NCBI GenBank assembly: GCA_029167045.1
Contig: JARFPK010000005.1
Span: 16,451 to 80,450 of the forward strand
Length of the DNA: 64,000 bases
Source: Candidatus Methanocrinis natronophilus
Lineage (GTDB): Archaea > Halobacteriota > Methanosarcinia > Methanotrichales > Methanotrichaceae
Reading direction: 5' to 3'
Under the pieces are notes generated by a model. That model was not told the DNA's origin. It worked only from the letters and a program-made list of their open reading frames with translations, and searched no databases. Each line of letters opens with the position of its first letter. The first letter of the stretch is position 1. The position numbers and the translations under genes were made by a program. Below are positions 42,533 to 51,711 of this stretch, one piece after another.

Positions 42533-45458
42533 ATTATCTAATTTTATAGATTATGCATCAAAATTAAATGGATATGAAAAGGGCGAAGCGCATCTATTTT
42601 TAGATAGGTTATTCATAGCGTTTGGTAACCGAGGCGTTCAAGAGGCAGGGGCGTCGTTAGAATTCCAGATAAAGATTAAGGGAAAAACAAAATTTTGTGA
42701 TCTGATATGGCCGGGCAAAGTTTTAATCGAAATGAAAAAACGAGGCGAAAATTTAGAAAAGCACTTTACTCAGGCCAAATCTTATTGGGATAACTCCTAT
42801 GATAAAAGGACTGAGTATGTAGTTCTGTGCAACTTCGATGAGTTCTGGGTTTATAACTGGAACCTGCAAAGAGATCCCCTCGATAAGATCCCCATAGCTA
42901 AATTGCCTGAGATGTGGAGGTCCTTAGCCTTTTTATGTCCTGAAAAGGTTGAGCCGATCTTCGGAAATAACCTGGTCGAGGTCACAAAAGAGGCTGCAGA
43001 CCAAATAGCGAAGCTATACAACAGCCTTGTTAATAGAAATATCGAGCGAGAACAGGCCCAGAGGTTCACCCTCCAATGTCTGGTCGCGCTCTTCGCCGAG
43101 GATACGGGCCTGTTTCCTGAGAAGGGCTTCTTTTACAACATCATAGACGATTGCATAAAGGGTCAATCTAGCTACGACCTGTTCACTCTGCTTTTTGAGA
43201 GGATGAACTCAAAGGAACCTGCAACCGGAGGACGGTTCAAGGGCGTCAAGTACTTCGATGGAGGTATATTTAATAAAATTAATCCTATAGAACTTACTCC
43301 AAGTGAGCTGGATCTTCTCAGTGACACTTCGAAATACAATTGGTCCAAGGTGCAGCCTTCGATATTTGGGAGCATCTTTGAGGACAGCCTCGGAAAAGAG
43401 GAGCGACATGCAACGGGAGCTCATTACACATCCGAGTCGGATATAATGAGAATCGTCGAACCCACAGTCCTCAGGCCCTGGAGGGAGAGGATCGCAGGGG
43501 CAAATACCTTGACAGAGCTGAACGAGATTGCTTCCGAGCTTTCGGAGTTCAAGGTCTTGGATCCAGCCTGCGGGAGCGGGAATTTTCTTTATATATCCTT
43601 CAGGGAATTGAAAAGCCTGGAGCTGCAGCTATTTCAAAAAATACTTGAAAAGTTTTCATCGGCAAAGCCCGAGAGACTCCGGTCAGGCATAAAGGGAAGC
43701 CAGTTTTACGGAATAGATATCAATCCCCTTGGAGTCGAGCTGGCGAAGATCACTCTATCGATGGCGAAGAAATTCTCCGCCGACGAGTTCAATCTATTCA
43801 CCAGACAATATCGTTTCTTTGACGACGTAGAGGAGCCCCTCCCCTTCGATAACCTCGACAATAACCTTTTGGTCGACGACGCCCTTTTCATAGACTGGCC
43901 AAAAGCGGACGTGATCATAGGAAATCCTCCCTTCCAATCAAAGAACAAAATGCAGGAGGAGTTTGGTCCTGAATATGTAAATCGTGTCCGAGAAAGATTC
44001 TCAGACGTTCCCGGACGGTCCGACTATTGTGTTTACTGGTTTAGAAAAGCCCATGACGTCTTGCCCGAAGGAGGGCGGGCCGGACTCGTCGGGACGAACA
44101 CGATACGACAGACGAATTCGCGAGTGGGCGGATTAGATTATATATTATCCAACGATGGGACCATAGTTGAAGCGGTTTCCACGATGCCCTGGAGCGGAGA
44201 GGCCGTCGTCCACGTCTCTATCGTCAATTGGATCAAAGGCGGCAAGGCTCCGAAGGGAAAAAGGAGATTGGCATTTCAGTATGGCGAAAGGAAAGATGGG
44301 CCTTGGGAAGTGCATGATCTTCCTTTTATCCCATCTTCTCTATCACCTCTCACAGACGTAACCGGGGCCAAGATCCTTGCTACCAATAAAAATTCAGGGG
44401 CGTGTTACCAGGGCCAAACACACGGCCATAAGGGGTTTCTGCTTACTTTTAGGGAAAGGGATGAACTCATAAGACGCGAACCAGAAGCGGAAGAGGTTAC
44501 ATTTCCATATTTGAACGCTGACGAAATGTTAGGAACTGTCGACTCTCAGCCTTCGAGATACGTAGTAGACTTTCAGCCAAGAGACATCTTTTCGGCCAAA
44601 AAATATAAAAATACATTTGAAATAATAGAAAGGACTGCATTGCCTGCTCGCCAATATGCCTATAATGAAGAAAAGGAAAGAAACGAAGCTGCGAGGGCCA
44701 ACAACCCGAAAGCCAGAATCAATCGACATCATGAGATGTTTTATAGACATTGGTGGCAGCTTTCGTACGGGCGCGGTGAATTGATATTGAAATTGTCGAA
44801 TATAAATAGATACATTGCCTGTGGCCAAGTCACAAAACGGCCGATATTCCAGTTTATCTCCACGTGTATTCGACCCAACGCTGCCTTGATAGTCTTCCCT
44901 CTCGATGACGATTACTCATTTGGAATTCTGCAGAGCACCTTGCACTGGGAATGGTTCAAGGCGAGATGCTCAACACTCAAGGGAGACTACAGGTATACCT
45001 CGAATACAGTTTTCGATTCCTTTCCTTGGCCTCAGTGGGGTACATTACCTCTGGACGATTCCGACGGCATGGAGGCTCGACTAAGAAAATCCCCCGTCAA
45101 GATAGCGTTAAAGGTCGCCAAGGCTGCAAGAGAGCTGAGAGCTTTGAGGAATAAAATCAGGGCGGAGAACAATTTCTCTCTACGGGAACTTTACCGAACC
45201 CTGGAGCTTCCCGGAGATAATCCTCTTAGGACGGCCCATAAGAGGCTAGACGATACCGTTTGGGAGGCTTATTATTACGGTCTCCCGAAATCGATGCACA
45301 AAAAGGACGAGCTGGAGTTTCTGCTCCAATTGAACGAACTCTGCGCAAGAGCTGAAGATTCGGGCGACGAGATCATCGGGCCGGGGTTGCCTTCATTCTG
45401 TAAAGACGAGGATTACTTTTTCTCAGAAGATTGTATAATATTCACGAGAAAATTATGA
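42516..45458 (+). CDS. MmeI-like type IIG/IIL restriction-modification fusion enzyme
   Basis: 980 residues from ATG 42516; GGGGAG is 7 bp upstream, whereas the earlier ATGs lack one. N-terminal nuclease: D62-x9-E72-x-K74 in CDLIWPGKVLIEMKKR. A helical spacer leads to a gamma-class N6-adenine methyltransferase: FKVLDPACGSGNFLYI (D348, motif I) and VIIGNPPFQ (N470, motif IV). The C-terminal third (~600-980) would be the target recognition domain; FNTVFDSFPWPQW-like DSFPWPQW is typical. Enzymes of this type methylate one strand and cut ~20 bp from the site. Lower GC than its neighbours suggests transfer. No separate specificity or partner gene is near. Confidence 0.92.
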   Translation: MIDEIKLSNFIDYASKLNGYEKGEAHLFLDRLFIAFGNRGVQEAGASLEFQIKIKGKTKFCDLIWPGKVLIEMKKRGENLEKHFTQAKSYWDNSYDKRTEYVVLCNFDEFWVYNWNLQRDPLDKIPIAKLPEMWRSLAFLCPEKVEPIFGNNLVEVTKEAADQIAKLYNSLVNRNIEREQAQRFTLQCLVALFAEDTGLFPEKGFFYNIIDDCIKGQSSYDLFTLLFERMNSKEPATGGRFKGVKYFDGGIFNKINPIELTPSELDLLSDTSKYNWSKVQPSIFGSIFEDSLGKEERHATGAHYTSESDIMRIVEPTVLRPWRERIAGANTLTELNEIASELSEFKVLDPACGSGNFLYISFRELKSLELQLFQKILEKFSSAKPERLRSGIKGSQFYGIDINPLGVELAKITLSMAKKFSADEFNLFTRQYRFFDDVEEPLPFDNLDNNLLVDDALFIDWPKADVIIGNPPFQSKNKMQEEFGPEYVNRVRERFSDVPGRSDYCVYWFRKAHDVLPEGGRAGLVGTNTIRQTNSRVGGLDYILSNDGTIVEAVSTMPWSGEAVVHVSIVNWIKGGKAPKGKRRLAFQYGERKDGPWEVHDLPFIPSSLSPLTDVTGAKILATNKNSGACYQGQTHGHKGFLLTFRERDELIRREPEAEEVTFPYLNADEMLGTVDSQPSRYVVDFQPRDIFSAKKYKNTFEIIERTALPARQYAYNEEKERNEAARANNPKARINRHHEMFYRHWWQLSYGRGELILKLSNINRYIACGQVTKRPIFQFISTCIRPNAALIVFPLDDDYSFGILQSTLHWEWFKARCSTLKGDYRYTSNTVFDSFPWPQWGTLPLDDSDGMEARLRKSPVKIALKVAKAARELRALRNKIRAENNFSLRELYRTLELPGDNPLRTAHKRLDDTVWEAYYYGLPKSMHKKDELEFLLQLNELCARAEDSGDEIIGPGLPSFCKDEDYFFSEDCIIFTRKL

Positions 45459-45582
45459 GACATAAATCGCCCGAATGTGATCCAAAGATCAAATTCCTTG
45501 GCCCCCCACCCCAAAACCCCCATCCTCCCCGCCCTTACTCCTTCATAACTATTATGAACGTTTCTCAACCATTCTCAAATAC

Positions 45583-45590
45583 CTATAAAC
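45583..45590 (+). promoter_or_regulatory. TATA-like box for the glutamate synthase operon
   Basis: ctataaac, 82 bp before ATG 45672. A second candidate (cataactatta, 45544-45554) is slightly upstream. The 45459-45671 gap has no gene. Confidence 0.45.
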
Positions 45591-45671
45591 CCTTTATTGA
45601 GACCACTTCATGTTTGCACGCATCGTCGATCCGGCATCAAATCGGGCCGATGGATGGCGTTTGAGGTTATC

Positions 45672-46853
45672 ATGGATCGGAAGAGAAGAAGCCGTAGAGA
45701 GCTTTACACCAAGGAGATCTGCGCCTGCTCCATCTTCGGGGCGATGAACCGGGAAGGGGACCGGTTCACCGGAGAGGGGGTTATGAAGGCGATAGCCAGC
45801 ATGAGGGTCAGGGGTAACGGCCTCGGCGGCGGCTTTGCAGCCTACGGCATATACCCCGACCACCGGGACCTCTACGCCTTCCACCTCATGTTCACCGGCC
45901 CCACGGATCCGGCGAGAAGGGCGGCGAAGCAGGAGCTGGAGGCCTTCCTCGCCCGGAAGTTCGATGTATACTTCGACGAGGAGATCCCCACCGACGACTC
46001 GGTCTTCGTCAGGGACCCCCCCCTCCTCTGGCGGTACTTCGTCCTCCCCCGAAAGGAGGGGGAGGACGCGGAGATGACTGAGGAGGAGTACATCGTCCGT
46101 GAGATCATGGCCGTCAACAGTAAAATCGAGAACGCCTACGTCTTCAGCTCTGGCAAAAACATGGGCTGCTTCAAGGGCGTCGCCTATCCCGAGGAGATCG
46201 GGGAGTACTTCATGCTCGACCGTCTCTACCGGGGCCACACCTGGACCGTCCACGGCCGGTTCCCGACGAACACCCAGGCCTGGTGGGGCGGAGCCCACCC
46301 CTTCGGCCTCCTGGACACCACGGTCGTCCACAACGGCGAGGTCTCCAGCTACGGGACGAACCGCTGGTACCTGGAGATGTACGGCTACGCCTGCACCCTC
46401 CAGACCGACACCGAGGTGATCGCCTACGCCGCCGACCTCCTGATGAGGAGGCAGAAGCTTCCCATTGAGATAGTCGCCAAGATCCTCGCCCCCCCGATTT
46501 GGGCCGCCATCGACAGGATGGACGAGAAGGAGAAGAGGCTTATGACCGCCCTGCGGATGACCTACGGCCCCCTCCTGATGAACGGCCCCTTCGCCGTCAT
46601 CATCGGGGAGACGGGGCGTATGATAGGGCTCACCGACAGGATAAGGCTGCGCCCCCTCACCGCGGCGACCCGGGGCGAGATCTTCTACATCTCCAGCGAG
46701 GAGGCGTCGATAAGGCTGATATCCCCCCACCTGGACCGGGTCTGGACCCCCCGGGGTGGCGAGCCGGTGATAGCCGAGATGAAGGGCTATGAGAAGGGCT
46801 CTGAGGAGAGCTATGAGAAAGGCTCTGAGAAGAGCTATGAGAGGATTTGCTGA
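45672..46853 (+). CDS. gltB1: Glutamate synthase domain 1 protein (class II glutamine amidotransferase)
   Basis: 393 residues from ATG 45672, with GAGGT 4-5 bp upstream. The Ntn-type N-terminus is EICACSIFGAMN, where the nucleophilic cysteine would be exposed after removal of ~17 residues. Later GATase II motifs are VMKAIASMRVRGNGLGGGF, RGHTWTVHGRFPTNTQAWWG, HPFGLLDTTVVHNGEVSSYG and QTDTEVIAYAADLL. It releases ammonia from glutamine and feeds the domain-2 protein. In archaea the large GOGAT subunit is split into three genes, and all three are here in order. The C-terminus carries a repeated EKGSEESYEKGSEKSYE tail that is probably dispensable. Confidence 0.93.
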   Translation: MDRKRRSRRELYTKEICACSIFGAMNREGDRFTGEGVMKAIASMRVRGNGLGGGFAAYGIYPDHRDLYAFHLMFTGPTDPARRAAKQELEAFLARKFDVYFDEEIPTDDSVFVRDPPLLWRYFVLPRKEGEDAEMTEEEYIVREIMAVNSKIENAYVFSSGKNMGCFKGVAYPEEIGEYFMLDRLYRGHTWTVHGRFPTNTQAWWGGAHPFGLLDTTVVHNGEVSSYGTNRWYLEMYGYACTLQTDTEVIAYAADLLMRRQKLPIEIVAKILAPPIWAAIDRMDEKEKRLMTALRMTYGPLLMNGPFAVIIGETGRMIGLTDRIRLRPLTAATRGEIFYISSEEASIRLISPHLDRVWTPRGGEPVIAEMKGYEKGSEESYEKGSEKSYERIC

Positions 46854-48367
46854 TGAGATCATTCGTCTTTCCCGAGTTTGAGATCATAAGGGACGAGGAG
46901 AGGTGCGGCTCCTGCCGCGGCTGCGAGAGGCAGTGCGCCTTGGGGACCCACGCCTACGATCCGGTCGCCGACCGGCTCGTCTCCGACGATCGCAAATGCG
47001 CCGGCTGCCAGAGGTGCGTCATCTTCTGCCCCCAGAAGGCGATAGTCGTCAGGCCGTCGCCGTCGTTCTACAGGCCGAACGCCTCCTGGTCCCGGGAGAA
47101 GATCGAGGACCTGAAGAGGCAGGCGGAGACGGGAGGGGTCCTCCTGACCGGCTGCGGCTCCGACAAGCCCTTCCGGATCTACTGGGACCACATCCTCCTC
47201 AACGCCTCCCAGGTGACGAACCCCTCGATAGACCCCCTCCGGGAGCCGATGGAGCTGCGGACCTTCCTGGGGAGAAAGCCCGAGATGCTGGAGATATCCA
47301 GAGAGGGCAAAGAGGTCGAGATAAAGACGGAGCTCTACCCCAACCTGACGGTGGAGACCCCCATCCTCTTCTCGGCGATGTCCTTCGGGGCGATCAGCTA
47401 CAACGCCTTCAAATCCCTGGCCACGGCCGCCTGCAGGTCCGGGACCTACTTCAACACCGGCGAGGGCGGCCTCCCCCGGGAGATGAGGGGGGAGTTCGGC
47501 CGGTGCGCCATAGTCCAGGTCGCATCGGGGCGGTTCGGGATAGACGCCGAGTACCTCAACGTCGCCCAGGCGGTGGAGATCAAGGTAGGCCAGGGGGCGA
47601 AGCCCGGTATAGGCGGCCACCTCCCCGGAGAGAAGGTCTCGGCGGCGGTGGCCGAGACGAGGATGATTCCCCAGGGGACCGACGCCATCTCCCCGGCCCC
47701 CCACCACGACATCTACTCGATAGAGGACCTCTCGACCCTCATCACCGCCCTGAAGGAGGCGACCAACTACGAGAAGCCGATCTCCGTCAAGATCGCCGCC
47801 GTCCACAACTTCGCCGCCATCGCCTCGGGGATCGTCCGGGCCGGAGCAGACATCATCGCCATCGACGGCCTGAGGGGCGGGACCGGAGCCGCCCCCAAGG
47901 CGATCCGGGACAACGTGGGAATCCCCACGGAGCTGGCCATCTCCTCCCTCGACCGGCGGCTCCGGGAGGAGGGGATCAGGAACCGGTCCTCCATCATCGC
48001 CGCTGGGGGGTTCAGGTCGAGCTCCGACGTCATAAAGGCGATAGCCCTGGGGGCCGACGCCGTCTACATAGGGTCCGCGGCGCTGATCGCCATGGGCTGC
48101 ACCCTCTGCCAGAAGTGCTACACCGGAAACTGCAACTGGGGGATATGCACCCAGAACCCCCGCCTCTCGGGGAGGCTGAACGTCGAGATCGCATCCCAGA
48201 GGCTATCTAACCTCATCTCCGCCTGGTCCCACGAGATCCGGGAGATGCTGGGGGGGATGGGGATCAACGCCCTGGAGAGCCTCCGGGGGAACCGCGACCA
48301 CCTCCGGGGGGTGGGGCTCTACGAATGGGAGCTGGACGTCCTCGGTATCAAAGGAGCAGGAGAGTAA
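46853..48367 (+). CDS. gltB2: Glutamate synthase domain 2 protein with N-terminal ferredoxin domain
   Basis: 504 residues; ATG overlaps the gltB1 stop (TGATG). N-terminal 2x[4Fe-4S] segment: CGSCRGCERQCALG and CAGCQRCVIFCPQ. The FMN/iron-sulfur synthase domain has SAMSFGAISYNAFKSLATAA, GTYFNTGEGGLPREMRGEFG, GAKPGIGGHLPGEKVSAAVA, IDGLRGGTGAAPKAI and, near the end, CTLCQKCYTGNCNWGICTQN. It aminates 2-oxoglutarate using ammonia from gltB1 and low-potential electrons. No GltD (NADPH) subunit follows, so ferredoxin or another iron-sulfur donor is expected. Confidence 0.95.
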   Translation: MRSFVFPEFEIIRDEERCGSCRGCERQCALGTHAYDPVADRLVSDDRKCAGCQRCVIFCPQKAIVVRPSPSFYRPNASWSREKIEDLKRQAETGGVLLTGCGSDKPFRIYWDHILLNASQVTNPSIDPLREPMELRTFLGRKPEMLEISREGKEVEIKTELYPNLTVETPILFSAMSFGAISYNAFKSLATAACRSGTYFNTGEGGLPREMRGEFGRCAIVQVASGRFGIDAEYLNVAQAVEIKVGQGAKPGIGGHLPGEKVSAAVAETRMIPQGTDAISPAPHHDIYSIEDLSTLITALKEATNYEKPISVKIAAVHNFAAIASGIVRAGADIIAIDGLRGGTGAAPKAIRDNVGIPTELAISSLDRRLREEGIRNRSSIIAAGGFRSSSDVIKAIALGADAVYIGSAALIAMGCTLCQKCYTGNCNWGICTQNPRLSGRLNVEIASQRLSNLISAWSHEIREMLGGMGINALESLRGNRDHLRGVGLYEWELDVLGIKGAGE

Positions 48368-48395
48368 GGAGTCGAAGGCGGAAGGAGAGTGAAGG

Positions 48396-49220
48396 ATGAT
48401 GACAAAAGCAGCAGTATCAAAAGTAAGACCTGGTTCAGCTCCGAAGGCGGGCAGTTCGGCAGGGGCGGTGGCCGTCTCCATCGACGCCTCGGGCCTGGAG
48501 ACGAGGGAGCTGAACGACCGCTTGAGGGAGCTCCTCCTCTCCGGGGCGAAGAGGGTCGAGATCTCCCACGTCTGCGGCCAGAGGTACATCGGGACCCGTC
48601 TATACACCCCCGAGCGGCATCTGATGGAGATCGATATTCGCGGCACCGCCGGAAACGACCTCGCCGCCTTCCTCTCTGGCCACAAGATCACCGTCGAGGG
48701 GAACGCCCAGGACGGGGTCGGAAACACCATGGACTCCGGGGAGGTCGTCGTCAGGGGGAGGGCGGGAGACGTCCTCGGCTTCTCCATGAGGGGGGGCGAG
48801 ATCTACGTCCGGGACGGCTGCGGCTACCGGGCCGCCCTCCACATGAAGGACTGCGAGGGCAAGAGGCCCGTCCTCGTCGTCGGCGGCGGGGCCCAGGACT
48901 TCCTCGGAGAGTACATGGCCGGAGGGGTCGTCATAATCCTGGACCGGGATGGAGAGAGTCACGAATCGAGCTTCATGGGGACGGGGATGCACGGCGGCGT
49001 CATATACCTCCGGGGGACGGCGAGGGTGGATCAGGTCGGCGCCCAGGTGGAGATCTCCCCCGCCGACGAGGCCGACCGGGAGCTGATCGAGGAGTACGTA
49101 TCCAGGTACCTGGATCGGTTCCCTGAGGTGGATATGACCAAAGATGAGATCATGGCATCGCCCTTCGTCAGGCTGACGCCGAGGTCGAAGAGGCCCTACA
49201 GCGGCCTGTACGCCTATTAG
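48396..49220 (+). CDS. gltB3: Glutamate synthase domain 3 protein (GXGXG)
   Basis: 274 residues, GGAAGGAG upstream, ATG 48396 or 48399. Beta-helix repeats of G-x-A-G/N-D type: DIRGTAGNDLAAFLSGHKIT, VEGNAQDGVGNTMDSGEVVV, RGRAGDVLGFSMRGGEIYVR, and QDFLGEYMAGGVVIILDRDG with MGTGMHGGVIYLRG. The same fold is seen in FwdC at the left edge of the window. This subunit is structural and holds the other two together. Its stop codon abuts the next gene's ATG with no gap. Confidence 0.94.
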   Translation: MMTKAAVSKVRPGSAPKAGSSAGAVAVSIDASGLETRELNDRLRELLLSGAKRVEISHVCGQRYIGTRLYTPERHLMEIDIRGTAGNDLAAFLSGHKITVEGNAQDGVGNTMDSGEVVVRGRAGDVLGFSMRGGEIYVRDGCGYRAALHMKDCEGKRPVLVVGGGAQDFLGEYMAGGVVIILDRDGESHESSFMGTGMHGGVIYLRGTARVDQVGAQVEISPADEADRELIEEYVSRYLDRFPEVDMTKDEIMASPFVRLTPRSKRPYSGLYAY

Positions 49221-51272
49221 ATGGGGTCGTCGATGACGAAGGTCCTGGTTCCAACGATATGCCCGTACTGCGGCGCGGGCTGCGGCTTCTTCGTGGCGGT
49301 GGAGAGGGAGCGGGCCGTCGGTATAGAGCAGATGCCATATCATCCCGTCGGCGAGGGCGCCCTCTGCTCCAAGGGGAACGCATCCCTCGAGATCCTCCAC
49401 CACCAGGAGAGGCTCACCTCTCCCCTCAAGAGGAAGGATGATGGGTGGGCGAAGATATCCTGGGATGAGGCGGTCGGCCTCGTCGCCCGGGGGATCGGCG
49501 AGGCGATGAGAGATTACGGCCCCGAAAAGATAGCCCTCCTCGCCTCCTCCAAGTGCACCAACGAGGAGAACTACCTGATCCAGAAGCTAGCCCGCCTCCT
49601 CGGAACCCCCCACATAGACAACTGCGCCCGCCTCTGCCACGCCCCCTCCGTGGTGGGTCTGAACAGGACCCTGGGGGCGGCGGGGATGACCAACCCCATC
49701 CCCGACATCGCCAACTCCCGGTGCATCTTCATCATAGGCTCGAACCTCGCCGAGAACCATCCCGTCGTATCCCGGTGGATCCACAGAGCGAAAGATGCCG
49801 GAGCGGTGGTGATAGTCGCCGATCCGAGGGCGACCCCCACCTCCTGGATGGCGGATATATTCCTCCAGTTGTCACCAGGGACCGACGTCGCCCTCCTCAA
49901 AGGTATCGCCCACCAGATCGTTAAAGAGGGGCTGATAGACCGGGGCTATATAGCCGAGAGGACCCGGGGCTTTGAGGAGTTTGAGGGGTCGGTTGGAGAG
50001 TTCACCCCTGAGATGGCGGCCGAGATCACCGGCGTCCCGGCGGAGGATATAATCCGGGCGGCCCGGGCCTACGCATCCTCTCCCGCCTCGATGATCCTCT
50101 ACTCCATGGGGATAACCCAGCATACCACCGGGACCGATAACGTCCAGGCGGTCTCTAACCTCGCCCTCATCACCGGCCACATCGGTAGGGCCGGGACCGG
50201 CGTGATGCCGCTTAGGGGCCAGAACAACGTCCAGGGAGCCTGCGACATGGGAGCTCTCGTCGAGTTTTATCCCGGATACAGGAGGGCCGACGACCCCGGG
50301 ACGATCGATCTATTCTCCACCGCCTGGGAAGCACCGGCTCTGCCGACGGGCCCCGGCCTCACCGCCACGGAGATGATCGGGGCCGCTGCCTCCGGGGATA
50401 TCAGGGCGATGTACATCGTCGGCGAAGATCCCGCCAACTCCGACCCCTCCAGCCTTTCCGTCAAAAGGGCCCTGGAAGGCCTCGACTTCCTCGTCGTCCA
50501 GGATATATTCATGACGGCGACGGCCCTGGTGGCAGACGTCGTCCTCCCGGCGGCAGCCTGGGCCGAGAAGGAGGGGAGCTTCACCAACACCGAGAGGAGG
50601 GTCCAGTGGTCCTCCAAGGCCGTGGAGCCGCCGGGTTCGGCCCTGCCTGACCTGGAGATAATATGCTTGGTGGCAAGGAGTCTGGGCCTCGACTTCGACT
50701 ACCCCGATGCCGCATCCGTCCTCGCTGAGATCAACAGGACCGTCCCCCAGTACGCCGGCATCACCCGGGAGAGGCTCGGAAAGGAGGGAGGCCTCGTCTG
50801 GCCCTGCCCCTCCTGCGACCATCCGGGGACCCCCATCCTCCACTCTTCGGGGTTTAGGCTCGCCGACGGGAGGGGCTCCATCGTCCCCGTCCATTACAGG
50901 CCGGCGGCGGAGGGGGAGAGCCTGGAATACCCCTTCCTCCTGACGACGGGGCGCATCGCCCTCCACCACAACGCAGGATCGATGACCAGGAGGTCACCCT
51001 CCCTCATCGGCCGGGCCCCCGACCTCTTCGTCGAGATCAACCCGGCGGATGCAGAAAAGCTCGGGATAGATGACGGCGACCTCGTAGCCGTCTCTACGGA
51101 GCGGGGGGAGACGGAGGCCGCCGCCCGGTTGACGGAGGGTATCAAGAGGGGCGTCGTATTCATGCCCTTCCACTTCCCCGGGACGAACATCCTCACCACC
51201 GAGGCCGCCGACCCCGAGGCGAGGATCCCGGAGTTCAAGGTCTCCGCCTGCAGAATAGCCCGGAGGGATTGA
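49221..51272 (+). CDS. fdhA: Formate dehydrogenase alpha-type molybdo/tungstopterin oxidoreductase (Cys form)
   Basis: 683 residues; begins at the base after gltB3 (ATG 49221; ATG 49233 also possible). [4Fe-4S] motif CPYCGAGCGFFVA ... GALCSKGNAS; active site NCARLCHAPSVVGL, where Cys139 replaces selenocysteine and His140 follows; and PLRGQNNVQGACDMGAL, YPGY with the arginine equivalent to the formate-binding residue in E. coli FdhF. C-terminal molybdopterin-dinucleotide-binding domain: LTTGRIALHHNAGSMTRRSP. All catalytic residues for formate oxidation are kept. It is followed by iron-sulfur proteins, not by an F420-binding FdhB, so the electron route must differ from classic methanogen Fdh. 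Confidence 0.9.
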   Translation: MGSSMTKVLVPTICPYCGAGCGFFVAVERERAVGIEQMPYHPVGEGALCSKGNASLEILHHQERLTSPLKRKDDGWAKISWDEAVGLVARGIGEAMRDYGPEKIALLASSKCTNEENYLIQKLARLLGTPHIDNCARLCHAPSVVGLNRTLGAAGMTNPIPDIANSRCIFIIGSNLAENHPVVSRWIHRAKDAGAVVIVADPRATPTSWMADIFLQLSPGTDVALLKGIAHQIVKEGLIDRGYIAERTRGFEEFEGSVGEFTPEMAAEITGVPAEDIIRAARAYASSPASMILYSMGITQHTTGTDNVQAVSNLALITGHIGRAGTGVMPLRGQNNVQGACDMGALVEFYPGYRRADDPGTIDLFSTAWEAPALPTGPGLTATEMIGAAASGDIRAMYIVGEDPANSDPSSLSVKRALEGLDFLVVQDIFMTATALVADVVLPAAAWAEKEGSFTNTERRVQWSSKAVEPPGSALPDLEIICLVARSLGLDFDYPDAASVLAEINRTVPQYAGITRERLGKEGGLVWPCPSCDHPGTPILHSSGFRLADGRGSIVPVHYRPAAEGESLEYPFLLTTGRIALHHNAGSMTRRSPSLIGRAPDLFVEINPADAEKLGIDDGDLVAVSTERGETEAAARLTEGIKRGVVFMPFHFPGTNILTTEAADPEARIPEFKVSACRIARRD

Positions 51273-51273
51273 G

Positions 51274-51711
51274 ATGGCGTTTTACGTCGACATAACGAGA
51301 TGTATCGGATGCCGCTCCTGTGAGGTGGCCTGCGAGCGGGTCCACGGGGGCAGGGGCCACGTTCAAGTCCACTTCGTCGAAGACTCCGCCTCCGTCCCCT
51401 TATTCTGCCACCACTGCGAGGAGGCATCCTGCGCCGCAGCATGCTTCTCCGGCGCCCTCTTCAAGGAGGATACCCGGACGGCCTTCGACGTGGAGAAGTG
51501 CACCGGCTGCGGCCTCTGCAGCTTGGCCTGCCCCTTCGGGGTCGTCTGGACCGATAAGATCGCCCACAAGTGCGACCTCTGCGACGGTCGGCCGGAGCCA
51601 ACCTGCGTCGCCACCTGTCCCGCCGACGCCCTCTCCACCGACTTGGATCACCTCTCCCGCCGGGCCCGGTCCCGGGGGGCCCGGGCTGCCGCCCAGGGGG
51701 GTCGGAGATGA
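51274..51711 (+). CDS. 4Fe-4S electron-transfer subunit (HycB/FdhB-like)
   Basis: 145 residues, 1 bp after fdhA. Four cysteine clusters: CIGCRSCEVACERVHGG, CHHCEEASCAAACFSGAL, CTGCGLCSLACPFG, and CDLCDGRPEPTCVATCPADA, typical of the 4x[4Fe-4S] subunit of DMSO-reductase-family enzymes. It should pass electrons from the FdhA-like subunit onwards. The C-terminus is arginine-rich. The stop overlaps the next ATG (ATGA). Confidence 0.92.
   Translation: MAFYVDITRCIGCRSCEVACERVHGGRGHVQVHFVEDSASVPLFCHHCEEASCAAACFSGALFKEDTRTAFDVEKCTGCGLCSLACPFGVVWTDKIAHKCDLCDGRPEPTCVATCPADALSTDLDHLSRRARSRGARAAAQGGRR

Noticed and set aside
46859..48210. Long frames overlapping gltB2 on both strands
   Set aside because: Arg/Gly/Pro-rich shadows; gltB2 has clear FMN and Fe-S motifs.
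49630..49680. Selenocysteine in FdhA
   Set aside because: The position is a TGC cysteine codon (Cys139), with no in-frame TGA.
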